Positions 31,701 to 36,718 of a DNA stretch of 36,718 nt are shown one piece after another. The DNA is from Planococcus sp. APC 4015 (GTDB taxonomy: Bacteria; Actinomycetota; Actinomycetes; Actinomycetales; Microbacteriaceae): contig JASDDH010000033.1 of NCBI GenBank assembly GCA_030407505.1, positions 1 to 36,718 of the forward strand. Reading direction: 5' to 3'. How positions within the stretch are numbered: position 1 is the stretch's first letter; the number at the start of each line of letters is the position of its first letter. A program made the translations under genes and the position numbers. The notes under the pieces are model-generated. The model was not told the origin of the DNA and searched no databases. It worked only from the letters and a program-made list of their open reading frames with translations.

Positions 31701-32002
31701 CACCGGTGATCACGGCGACGCCGTCGCAGCGGTGGATCATCCTGCCGCTGGGCGACATGCGCCGGATCGACATCAAGGTCAACGCCACCGACGAGAGCGG
31801 TGACGTGACGGTGGCGCTGACGTCGGCCACGGCCGCGGGGTCCAAGCGGGCCGCGATCACGACGCTGAGCGACACGTCGTTCCGGGTGCGTGCGGCCAAC
31901 AACGCCGTCTACACCTTCACCTACACGGCGACGGATGCCGCGGGCAACACCTCGACCGCGACCACCAAGGTCTACGTCGGAACCGCGATCCTGTTCCGCT
32001 GA
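28775..32002 (+). CDS. Secreted ExeM/NucH-family nuclease with lamin-tail domains
   Basis: A 1075-residue extracellular endonuclease. After a signal peptide (about 1-33, APAAAA) come a lamin-tail domain (LLISEVVEGSSNNKAVEVYN, about 35-165) and a second, diverged one (VVINEFSASTVGTDVEYIEL, about 210-330). An OB-fold-like region follows (about 415-520: GSIQGSGAATPVPGTTVRVEGVVVGDF). The endonuclease/exonuclease/phosphatase core (about 669-970) has ASFNVLNYF, FGLIEIENNG, VVNHLKSKGSDC, LGDLNSYSQEDP, SLDHALAG and SSDHDPV. A C-terminal Ig-like repeat (about 975-1070) ends the protein, without LPXTG. It degrades DNA outside the cell, probably for phosphate or nucleoside scavenging. GTG 28775 is chosen, with TGGAGG upstream. 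Confidence 0.93.
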   Translation: MRRSPLRSSALVAVTAIAAALLAAAPAAAAPPPDLLISEVVEGSSNNKAVEVYNGTGAAVDLGAYSLAYYSNGATTANVTIPLVGTVASGDVHVVAQASAGAAIQAVADQTNGSGWFNGDDAIALLKSGAAIDTFGQIGFDPGTEWGTGLASTADNTLRRNADVCEGDANGADAFDPATSWTGFAVDTFDGLGAHTADCGDVEPPAASVVINEFSASTVGTDVEYIELLATGVTDLSGYAVLGVEGDALVAPAVSPTGVVDNVITFPAPDADGRSTATLTANTLENGTLSFLLVTGTIPAAGTDIDANDDGAIDEGLGVEVVDAVAVNDGTTGDLTYGGVALGVSYDGLSFAPGGASRIADGTDTDAVADWVRNDFDLAGIPGSTGTLVAGEAANTPGAANSLTVAPTGPGAGEAGCDLEVVTIGSIQGSGAATPVPGTTVRVEGVVVGDFQTGGFQGYYVQDAGDADAATSDAIFVYAPNGAEVSVGDAVSVAGVVNEAFGMTQIATPDVEVCATGAELPAATPLTLPSTDEQREALEGMRVSLPQQLSIGETFDFARYGTISLTVGRQYQPTGLYDAGSPEAVALAAKNLAESITVDDGRSSQNPDPAIHPNGQTFTLDNTFRSGDLLTNTTGVLDYRFDTWAIQPTQPAEFAVGNPRTEAPDVAGELTVASFNVLNYFTTLTGPDARGANDAVEFERQEAKIVTALAEIDADVFGLIEIENNGTALATLTAALNERLGAEVYDYVETGPIGTDVITTALMYKTASVTPVGAFQLMDQSKDARWLDDFNRPGLTQAFTDAAGASFTVVVNHLKSKGSDCNAVGDPTDPNGQGNCNGVRTQAAAALADWLATDPTGYGAGRELVLGDLNSYSQEDPMQELYAAGYADVVGPESYTYVFDGQLGSLDHALAGPAIAGEVTGAAVWNVNSDESNLIDYDMSFKQPAQDALYAPDAFRSSDHDPVVVGLDLTAPDTTAPVITATPSQRWIILPLGDMRRIDIKVNATDESGDVTVALTSATAAGSKRAAITTLSDTSFRVRAANNAVYTFTYTATDAAGNTSTATTKVYVGTAILFR

Positions 32003-32009
32003 TCCGCGT

Positions 32010-32047
32010 GACGACGCCCCGGGGCCCTCGACCTCCGGGGCATCGTC
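32010..32047 (+). terminator. Hairpin terminator of the nuclease gene
   Basis: GACGACGCCCCGG (32010-32022) pairs with CCGGGGCATCGTC (32035-32047) with one C-A mismatch. It starts eight bases after the nuclease stop. Confidence 0.75.
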
Positions 32048-32087
32048 GCTGCGCCGGTGTGTTCGGGGTTGGGGCCGCCCGTCGGCG

Positions 32088-32168
32088 CCCCGGGTCGGTG
32101 ACCCGACCCCCGGGTCGCTGAACTCCCCCCGGTCGCTGAGCCCCCCGGGTCGCTGAGCTTGTCGAAGC
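32088..32168. repeat. Four tandem REP-like units CCCCGGGTCGCTGA
   Basis: Imperfect copies start at 32088, 32107, 32125 and 32141 (spacing 16-19 bp), each a C-run followed by GGGTCGsTGA. The last continues as GCTTGTCGAAGCG, where GCTT/AAGC forms a small hairpin. The string GGTCGCTGAGCTTGTCGAA, or its complement, is a recurrent extragenic element in many actinobacterial and other high-GC genomes as far as I recall. It lies in the gap between the nuclease terminator and the WXG100-like gene. Confidence 0.65.
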
Positions 32169-32244
32169 GTCCTCCCCAGCTCGGCTCATCCGGCATCCGC
32201 TCACAGATCGCGAGAACGGATGCCGCGCGCCGCCGCGCCGCGCG

Positions 32245-32250
32245 CACGAT
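32245..32250 (+). promoter_or_regulatory. Possible -10 CACGAT, leaderless start
   Basis: CACGAT is followed by exactly six bases and ATG 32257. No Shine-Dalgarno sequence is present. The first base departs from TANNNT, so this is weaker than the other cases. Confidence 0.35.
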
Positions 32251-32256
32251 GGCCGC

Positions 32257-32541
32257 ATGACGTCCGCGACCCTCTGCTCCCCGCAAGCCACTCCCGAGCT
32301 CGACATCGTGGTCAGCGAACTCGCGCGCGTCTCCGACCTGCTGCTCGCCTTCGCCGGTGAGGCCCGCACCCTCGCCGCCGGCACCGACTGGCAGGCCCGC
32401 GCCGCCCAGGCGTTCCACGACCGCGCGTCGCGCTGGGCGGGCGACGTCTCGAACCTCTCCTACCTCGCCGAGACGGCGCGGATGTCGGTGGCCTCGGCCC
32501 GCGATTCAGCCCGCACGCGCTACGAGTGGGCCTGCTCGTGA
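32257..32541 (+). CDS. WXG100-like small helical protein (putative type VII secretion substrate)
   Basis: A 94-residue protein, all helical by composition, with two long helices around a turn at GTDWQARAAQAF. Trp45 followed by xA (WQA) and then R48, A49, A50 and F53 closely resembles the WXG100 hairpin (WxG...AA..F), with Ala in place of Gly. Length and helix-turn-helix layout match ESAT-6-like proteins. No YxxxD/E export motif is obvious at the end (RTRYEWACS), though Y89 is near the C-terminus. Its TGA overlaps the GTG of the next gene (GTGA 32538-32541), so it is co-translated with the hydrolase. No EccC/EssC-type ATPase is in the window. The call is inferred from pattern and context. Confidence 0.6.
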   Translation: MTSATLCSPQATPELDIVVSELARVSDLLLAFAGEARTLAAGTDWQARAAQAFHDRASRWAGDVSNLSYLAETARMSVASARDSARTRYEWACS

Positions 32542-33905
32542 GCGGCGAACTCGAGATCCGCAGCGGTGGCGCGATCGTCGTCGACACCGACACCCTGCGT
32601 TCGACGGCGGCGCGCTTCATCGCCGCACATGTCGAGCTCGAGATCATCTCGTCGAGACTCCGATCCGCGCAGAGCATCCTCTTCGCCGAGAGCGACTCCG
32701 CGTGGAAGGCGACCAGTGCGACATCCGTCCTGTCGACACGGCTCGCGACCGTGATGCAGGATGCCGAGACCATCGCCCACCAGTTGAGGCAGGCCGCGGC
32801 GGTCTACGAGCTCGTCGAACTCGATGCGCAGCACGCGATCGCCGTCGCCGCGGGCGATGCGGGTGAGATCGCTCGGATCGACGCTCGACGCTCACACCTC
32901 GAGGGCGAGTTCGCGGGCATCGGCGTCGAGGCGGCGATTCTGCGGTTCGAGCGCGCGATCATGTGGCCGTCCGAGCTCGTTCGCATCGCGACCGAAACGG
33001 GGTCCGAGCTCGGAGGTCTGCGAAGCGACCCGGCGTCTGTGATCGGTGGCGTCATCGGCGGTCTCTCGACGATCGGTGCGGCGGCCGTCATCGGGGGCAC
33101 CCGCTGGGGCCTGATCTCGCCCGGTGATCGCCTCGCTCCCCGCACCGACGGCGTGACGCTGCACCCGATCGGCGCCCGTACCGCCACGACGGCGCCGGCA
33201 GGTCTCGCCGCCGCGACGGCGCGCATCCCGACGGGCGGTGACGCCCGGGTGCGGGTGGAGCGGTACTCGATGGGCGACGGGTCGAAGCAGTTCGTCGTCT
33301 ACGTCGCCGGCACCGAGATGTCGGTGGGCACCCCCGAGGCGTGGGATGTCGGATCGTTCGTCGACCTCGCCGCGGGGCGCGAGTCGGCGTCGTACCAGGC
33401 GACGACGGCGGCGCTCGAGGCGGCGGGTGCGCAGCCCGGTGACGTGGTGCACGCCGTCGGGCATTCGCAGGGTGCGATGATCACGTCGCACCTCGCCGTC
33501 GAGGGCGGCTACGACACGAGAACGCTCGTGTCCGTGGGTTCGCCCGTCGAGGCCGACGTCGGACCGACGACGCTGAGCGTCAGCATCCGGCACACCGACG
33601 ATCCCGTCGCGATGGCGGCGGGCGGCGGTCACATGGCGCCCGTGGGCGCCCCCGGCAGTCTCATCGTCGAACAGGCGCCTGAAGGCACCCGCCCCGACCC
33701 GCATGCGCTGTCGGGCTACTCCGCGACCGCCGGTCAGGTCGATGCGTCGAGCGACCCGCGCCTCGGGGCTCTGCGTTCGACGTTCGACGAGCTCGGTACG
33801 GCCACATCGGTCGACGCCTTCGAGTACGGCGCCTCGCGCACCGACTCGATCAGCTCCGCTCCTTCTTCTCCTGCGGCCGGAGGAGGATCCCGAAGACCCA
33901 GTTGA
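32538..33905 (+). CDS. Helical-domain/alpha-beta-hydrolase fusion, possible secreted effector
   Basis: A 455-residue protein coupled to the WXG100-like gene. Residues 15-150 are helical, including W56 in a hairpin-like position (DSAWKATSATSVLSTRL) and long helices, resembling WXG/LXG-type export domains. A Gly/Ala-rich hydrophobic stretch follows at 165-190. The C-terminal part (235-455) is an alpha/beta hydrolase: nucleophile elbow GHSQG (S310), an acidic candidate in RHTDDPVA (D354/D355) and His389 in DPHALSGY, a complete triad. It could be an esterase or lipase-like toxin or enzyme; the substrate is unknown. GTG 32538 is used because of its overlap with the stop; GTG 32526 has no support. 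Its 3' end overlaps the convergent holin-like gene by 56 bases. Confidence 0.7.
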   Translation: MSGELEIRSGGAIVVDTDTLRSTAARFIAAHVELEIISSRLRSAQSILFAESDSAWKATSATSVLSTRLATVMQDAETIAHQLRQAAAVYELVELDAQHAIAVAAGDAGEIARIDARRSHLEGEFAGIGVEAAILRFERAIMWPSELVRIATETGSELGGLRSDPASVIGGVIGGLSTIGAAAVIGGTRWGLISPGDRLAPRTDGVTLHPIGARTATTAPAGLAAATARIPTGGDARVRVERYSMGDGSKQFVVYVAGTEMSVGTPEAWDVGSFVDLAAGRESASYQATTAALEAAGAQPGDVVHAVGHSQGAMITSHLAVEGGYDTRTLVSVGSPVEADVGPTTLSVSIRHTDDPVAMAAGGGHMAPVGAPGSLIVEQAPEGTRPDPHALSGYSATAGQVDASSDPRLGALRSTFDELGTATSVDAFEYGASRTDSISSAPSSPAAGGGSRRPS

Positions 33906-34251
33906 TGAGCGAGATGATGAGCGCCGCGACGACGCCCCACCAGAAGTCCTCGACGCGCAGGCCCCAGTTCCAGAACGACGTGATCCACGCCGTGAGCCAG
34001 AGGAGGAACGCATTGATGATCAGCCCGATGAGGCCCAGCGTGAGGATGTAGAGGGGGAACGCCAGCACCTTGATGACGGTGCCGATGATCGTGTTGACCA
34101 GGGCGAAGATCGCCGCCACGAGCAGCAGCGTCAGCACCAGCTGCAGGGTCTCACCGGGCGCGAAAGGTATCACGGAGACCTGGAGCACCGTGATGAGGGT
34201 GACGACCCAGATGGCGAAGGCATTGACGACGACGCGGATGAGGAAGCGCAT
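33850..34251 (-). CDS. Phage-holin-4 family membrane protein
   Basis: A 133-residue membrane protein with four hydrophobic helices, of the Phage_holin_4_2 family. The conserved core is present: LVNTIIGTVIKVLAFPLYILTLGLIGLIINAFLLWLTAWI, then an amphipathic loop and a final helix ending in LLRPQEKKERS. Despite the name, members are mostly chromosomal membrane proteins without known holin activity, and no phage genes are near. ATG 34251 is chosen because on the minus strand GGGAGA lies eight bases upstream; the longer frame to 34287 has no RBS. Its 3' end overlaps the hydrolase gene in antisense. Confidence 0.9.
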   Translation of the reverse strand: MRFLIRVVVNAFAIWVVTLITVLQVSVIPFAPGETLQLVLTLLLVAAIFALVNTIIGTVIKVLAFPLYILTLGLIGLIINAFLLWLTAWITSFWNWGLRVEDFWWGVVAALIISLINWVFGILLRPQEKKERS

Positions 34252-34430
34252 GCGGGCAGTCTCCCACGGGTGCCCCGGCGACGTCACCCGGCGAAGATGC
34301 GCAAGCCGCCACCTCAGTCGTCGCGTGGAACCTGATGCCGCTCGATCGGTGCCGTCGGTGTCGCGATCTCGACGGCATCTTCCGCCGCACCCACGATGAG
34401 GTCGAACGCGTCACCGGCATCCATCGCTCG

Positions 34431-34436
34431 TAGACT
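34431..34436 (+). promoter_or_regulatory. -10 element TAGACT, leaderless start of hisC
   Basis: TAGACT is followed by exactly six bases (CGGCAC) and GTG 34443. There is no Shine-Dalgarno sequence. Confidence 0.6.
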
Positions 34437-34442
34437 CGGCAC

Positions 34443-35552
34443 GTGACCGATCCCGCCGACTTCCCCGTTCGCGTCCGCCCCGAGATCGCCTCGCTCCCGC
34501 CGTACAAGCAGGGGAAGCAGGCGGGCATGGACGCCTACAAGCTGTCGAGCAACGAGAACCCGTTCGATCCGCTCCCCGGAGTGATCGAGGCGGTCCAGGC
34601 CGCCACGTCGCTCAACAGGTACCCGGATGCCTCGGCCGCGCGCCTGCGCGCCCGTCTGGCCGAACGCTTCGGCGTGACCTCGGACGGCGTGCACATCGGT
34701 GCCGGCAGCGTCTCGATCCTGGCCCAGCTCGTTCAGGCCACCGCCGGTCCCGGCGACGAGATCGTCTACGCCTGGCGCTCGTTCGAGGCGTACCCGTGGC
34801 TCGCCGTCGTCGCCGGCGCGACCGCGGTGCATGTGCCCTTGACTCCGGATGCCCGACACGACCTGACCGCGATGGCCGCCGCGATCACCGACCGCACGCG
34901 CGCGATCATCGTCTGCACCCCGAACAACCCGACGGGCCCGATCGTGACCCAGGCCGAGTTCGACGACTTCGTCGCCCAGGTGCCGAGCGACGTGCTCGTG
35001 ATCCTCGACGAGGCGTACAACGAGTTCGTCACCGATCCGGCGGCGGTGAGTGGCGTCCAGGTGCTGGATGACGGCCACCCCAACGTCGTCGTGCTCCGCA
35101 CGTTCTCCAAGGCCTACGGCCTCGCCGGGCTGCGCATCGGGTACGCCGTCGGCCACACGCGCATCCTCGACGCGGCGCGTACCACGAGCATCCCCCTCTC
35201 GGTCACGTTGCAGGCCGAAGAGGCGGCGCTCGCGAGCCTGGATGCCGAAGACGAACTGCTCGAGCGTGTTCGGGCGATCGCCGCCCGGCGCGACGCGCTC
35301 GCTGACGCGCTGCGCGAGGCCGGCTGGGCCGTGCCGCAGGCGCAGGGCAACTTCGTGTGGCTGCCCGCCGGCGACGACACGATGGCCTTCGCCGAGGCCT
35401 TCGATGCGGCCGGACTCATCGTGCGCCCGTTCGCGGGCGACGGCATCCGGATCTCGGTCGGCGAACACGAGTCTGTCGACAAGGTCCTACGGATCGCGGC
35501 ATCCGTTGTGAAGGACCTCCCAGAGGGCCACGCAGGCCGCCGGATAGCGTAG
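34443..35552 (+). CDS. hisC: Histidinol-phosphate-type aminotransferase (HisC/Pat-like)
   Basis: A 369-residue fold-type I, class II-like aminotransferase. Seen are [11 protein letters not shown] (33-43), NRYPD, the cofactor segment CTPNNPTGP (158-166), D189 ([10 protein letters not shown]), Lys223 as PLP Schiff base in [15 protein letters not shown] and the substrate-binding FVWLPAG and [12 protein letters not shown]. It transfers an amino group between histidinol phosphate or an aromatic or aliphatic amino acid and 2-oxoglutarate. Sequence alone does not separate HisC from the aromatic aminotransferase Pat. No other his-biosynthesis gene is adjacent. The leaderless GTG start follows TAGACT. 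The last codons ATA-GCG-TAG carry the -10 of the next gene. Confidence 0.88.
   Translation: MTDPADFPVRVRPEIASLPPYKQGKQAGMDAYKLSSNENPFDPLPGVIEAVQAATSLNRYPDASAARLRARLAERFGVTSDGVHIGAGSVSILAQLVQATAGPGDEIVYAWRSFEAYPWLAVVAGATAVHVPLTPDARHDLTAMAAAITDRTRAIIVCTPNNPTGPIVTQAEFDDFVAQVPSDVLVILDEAYNEFVTDPAAVSGVQVLDDGHPNVVVLRTFSKAYGLAGLRIGYAVGHTRILDAARTTSIPLSVTLQAEEAALASLDAEDELLERVRAIAARRDALADALREAGWAVPQAQGNFVWLPAGDDTMAFAEAFDAAGLIVRPFAGDGIRISVGEHESVDKVLRIAASVVKDLPEGHAGRRIA
35545..35550 (+). promoter_or_regulatory. -10 element TAGCGT inside the hisC stop region
   Basis: TAGCGT overlaps the last two sense codons and the first base of the stop codon of hisC. Exactly six bases (AGGACG) separate it from GTG 35557. 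This gives the E1 alpha gene its own leaderless promoter even though only four bases separate the two reading frames. Confidence 0.6.
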
Positions 35553-35556
35553 GACG

Positions 35557-36717
35557 GTGACCACGTTCGAAGAATTCGTGTCCGAGCCCGGGCTCGCTGA
35601 AGAGCCGGGCGTCGTGCGCGTGCTCGCCGCCGACGGATCCTTCGCCCCGAGTCCGGCTGCCGAGCCGTATCTGTCGCTCATCGACGCGCTGACCGACGCG
35701 CAGCTCGAAGAGTTCTACCGAGACATGGCGGTCATCCGGGCTTTCGACCGCCAGGCGACCAATCTGCAGCGCCAAGGCCAGCTCGCCCTGTGGCCGCCGA
35801 GCTTCGGTCAGGAGGCCGCCCAGGTGGGTTCTGCCCGTGCCGCGCGAAGCCAGGACCACATCTTCCCGTCCTACCGCGAGCACGTCGTGACGAAGATCCG
35901 CGGCGTCGACCCCGTCGACATCCTGCGGCTCATGCGCGGACTCACCCACGGTGGCTGGAATCCGACGGACCCCAAGAACGGCAACACCCGTCCGTACACG
36001 CTGGTGCTGGGCGCGCAGACGCTCCACGCCACGGGCTACGGCATGGGACTCGTCTTCGACAAGCGCTGCGGCACCGGCGACCCCGAGCGCGACGAGGCGG
36101 TCATCGTCTACTACGGCGACGGAGCATCGAGCCAGGGCGACGTGCACGAGGCGATGGTCTTCGCCGCGAGCTACCGCACCCCCGAGGTCTTCTTCCTGCA
36201 GAACAACCAGTGGGCGATCTCGGTGCCGGTGTCGACCCAGTCGCCGGTGCCGCTCGCGCGCCGAGCTCAGGGCTACGGCATGCCGAGCATCCAGATCGAC
36301 GGCAACGACGTGCTCGCCAGCTACGCCGTCACCCGCGTGGCTCTCGACGAAGCCCGTTCGGGACTCGGCCCACGGGCCGTCGAGGCACTGACCTATCGCA
36401 TGGGTGCGCACACGACGAGCGACGACCCGACCAAGTACCGCACCTCCACCCAGGAGCAGTTCTGGGGTGCGCGCGACCCGATCGAGCGGATGCGCGCGTT
36501 CCTGCAGGGGCGCGGTGCGTCCGACGCCTTCTTCGCCGACGTGGACGACGAGGCCGCGGCGACCGCCGATGACGTGCGCGTGCGCACGACGGCGCTCGGC
36601 GGCATCCCGACCGATCTCATGTTCGATCACGTGTACAGCGAACCGCACCCGCTCATCGACGAGCAGCGCGCCTGGCTCGCCGCCTACGAGGCATCGTTCG
36701 AAGGAGACCCCTCATGA
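35557..36717 (+). CDS. 2-oxoacid dehydrogenase E1 component, alpha subunit
   Basis: A 386-residue thiamine-diphosphate E1 alpha subunit. The ThDP motif runs from GDG (187-189, YYGDGASSQGDVHEAMVFAASY) to NN (216-217, FLQNNQWAIS) with the right spacing. RAFDRQATNLQRQGQLALWPPSFGQEAAQVG and the RMGAHTTSDDPTKYR phosphorylation-loop region are typical. With E1 beta, E2 and E3 it decarboxylates pyruvate or a branched-chain 2-oxoacid. The neighbouring aminotransferase favours a branched-chain or other amino-acid-derived oxoacid, but pyruvate cannot be excluded. Its stop overlaps the ATG of the following gene, presumably E1 beta. Confidence 0.92.
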   Translation: MTTFEEFVSEPGLAEEPGVVRVLAADGSFAPSPAAEPYLSLIDALTDAQLEEFYRDMAVIRAFDRQATNLQRQGQLALWPPSFGQEAAQVGSARAARSQDHIFPSYREHVVTKIRGVDPVDILRLMRGLTHGGWNPTDPKNGNTRPYTLVLGAQTLHATGYGMGLVFDKRCGTGDPERDEAVIVYYGDGASSQGDVHEAMVFAASYRTPEVFFLQNNQWAISVPVSTQSPVPLARRAQGYGMPSIQIDGNDVLASYAVTRVALDEARSGLGPRAVEALTYRMGAHTTSDDPTKYRTSTQEQFWGARDPIERMRAFLQGRGASDAFFADVDDEAAATADDVRVRTTALGGIPTDLMFDHVYSEPHPLIDEQRAWLAAYEASFEGDPS

Positions 36718-36718
36718 G
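36714..36718 (+). CDS. Start of the next gene, truncated by the window edge (presumably E1 beta)
   Basis: ATG at 36714 overlaps the E1 alpha TGA in ATGA and is preceded by AAGGAG (36701-36706). Only the start codon and two further bases lie in the window. In this gene family the next gene is nearly always the E1 beta subunit, so that is the expectation, not an observation. Confidence 0.5.

Noticed and set aside
32088..32168. CRISPR array
   Set aside because: Units are short (about 15 bases), imperfect and nearly contiguous, without unique spacers of 30-40 bases, and there are no cas genes.
33850..34251. Prophage remnant, because of the holin-family hit
   Set aside because: No other phage genes, integrase or att-like repeats are seen. 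This family is mostly chromosomal in actinobacteria.

Overview
The window is one contiguous piece of a very GC-rich actinobacterial chromosome, most likely from the Microbacteriaceae (Microbacterium or a close relative). This is inferred from three things: the strong G/C bias at third codon positions, the gene families present (PadR-DUF1048-ABC module, GlsB-like membrane protein, MmyB-type HTH regulator, DUF1684, LTD/NucH nuclease, actinobacterial MinD-like ATPase with a His in the P-loop), and many leaderless-type starts. I see no rRNA, tRNA, insertion sequence, prophage or CRISPR. It reads as ordinary chromosomal backbone with some accessory genes.

Layout. 1-2.3 kb: MFS transporter and PAP2 phosphatase. 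2.3-2.66 kb: a gene-poor stretch packed with hairpins, including a perfect 32-bp palindrome. 2.66-4.5 kb: GlsB-like membrane protein, divergent from a LuxR-type response regulator that is translationally coupled to a DUF2071 gene. Two dyads 22 bp apart lie between the divergent genes. 4.5-9.9 kb: a DAACS carrier with unusual ion-site residues, DUF1684, a long-chain acyl-CoA ligase, a DUF1295 reductase-like membrane protein and a DUF1801-like protein. 10-12.2 kb: a tightly coupled padR-DUF1048-ABC exporter operon behind two TACCGGTA sites. 12.2-14.8 kb: MmyB-type regulator, SDR oxidoreductase and PhzF-like isomerase, all on the minus strand. 14.9-16.2 kb: MinD/ParA-like ATPase of the type linked to type VII secretion. 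16.4-18.5 kb: secreted M28 peptidase behind a potentially structured leader.

18.5-24.5 kb is a histidine-degradation operon on the minus strand: IclR regulator, hutU, an M20 amidohydrolase, hutF and hutI, with overlapping start and stop codons from hutU onward. HutU makes imidazolonepropionate, HutI opens it to formimino-glutamate, and HutF deiminates that to N-formyl-glutamate. The M20 enzyme sits where an N-formylglutamate deformylase would be needed. hutH and a classical hutG are not in the window. 24.6-26.5 kb: siderophore-interacting flavoprotein and two small membrane proteins. 26.7-28.6 kb: purB and a low-molecular-weight protein-tyrosine phosphatase (minus strand). 28.8-32 kb: a large secreted ExeM/NucH-type nuclease. 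32.1 kb: REP-like tandem repeats. 32.3-33.9 kb: a WXG100-like protein overlapping a helical-domain alpha/beta-hydrolase fusion, a candidate type VII secretion substrate pair. 33.85-34.25 kb: a phage-holin-4-type membrane protein. 34.4-36.7 kb: a HisC-type aminotransferase and the E1 alpha subunit of a 2-oxoacid dehydrogenase. The start codon of the next gene lies at the window edge.

Two window-wide signals stand out. Many genes start exactly six bases after a TANNNT or CANNNT hexamer, the geometry of leaderless transcription. The heptamer GGATGCC (either strand) recurs about 65-70 times by eye count, several-fold above expectation. No single gene cluster is clearly a new system. The best leads are the M20 enzyme in the hut operon, the possible type VII secretion genes, the hairpin cluster at 2.5 kb and the GGATGCC heptamer.
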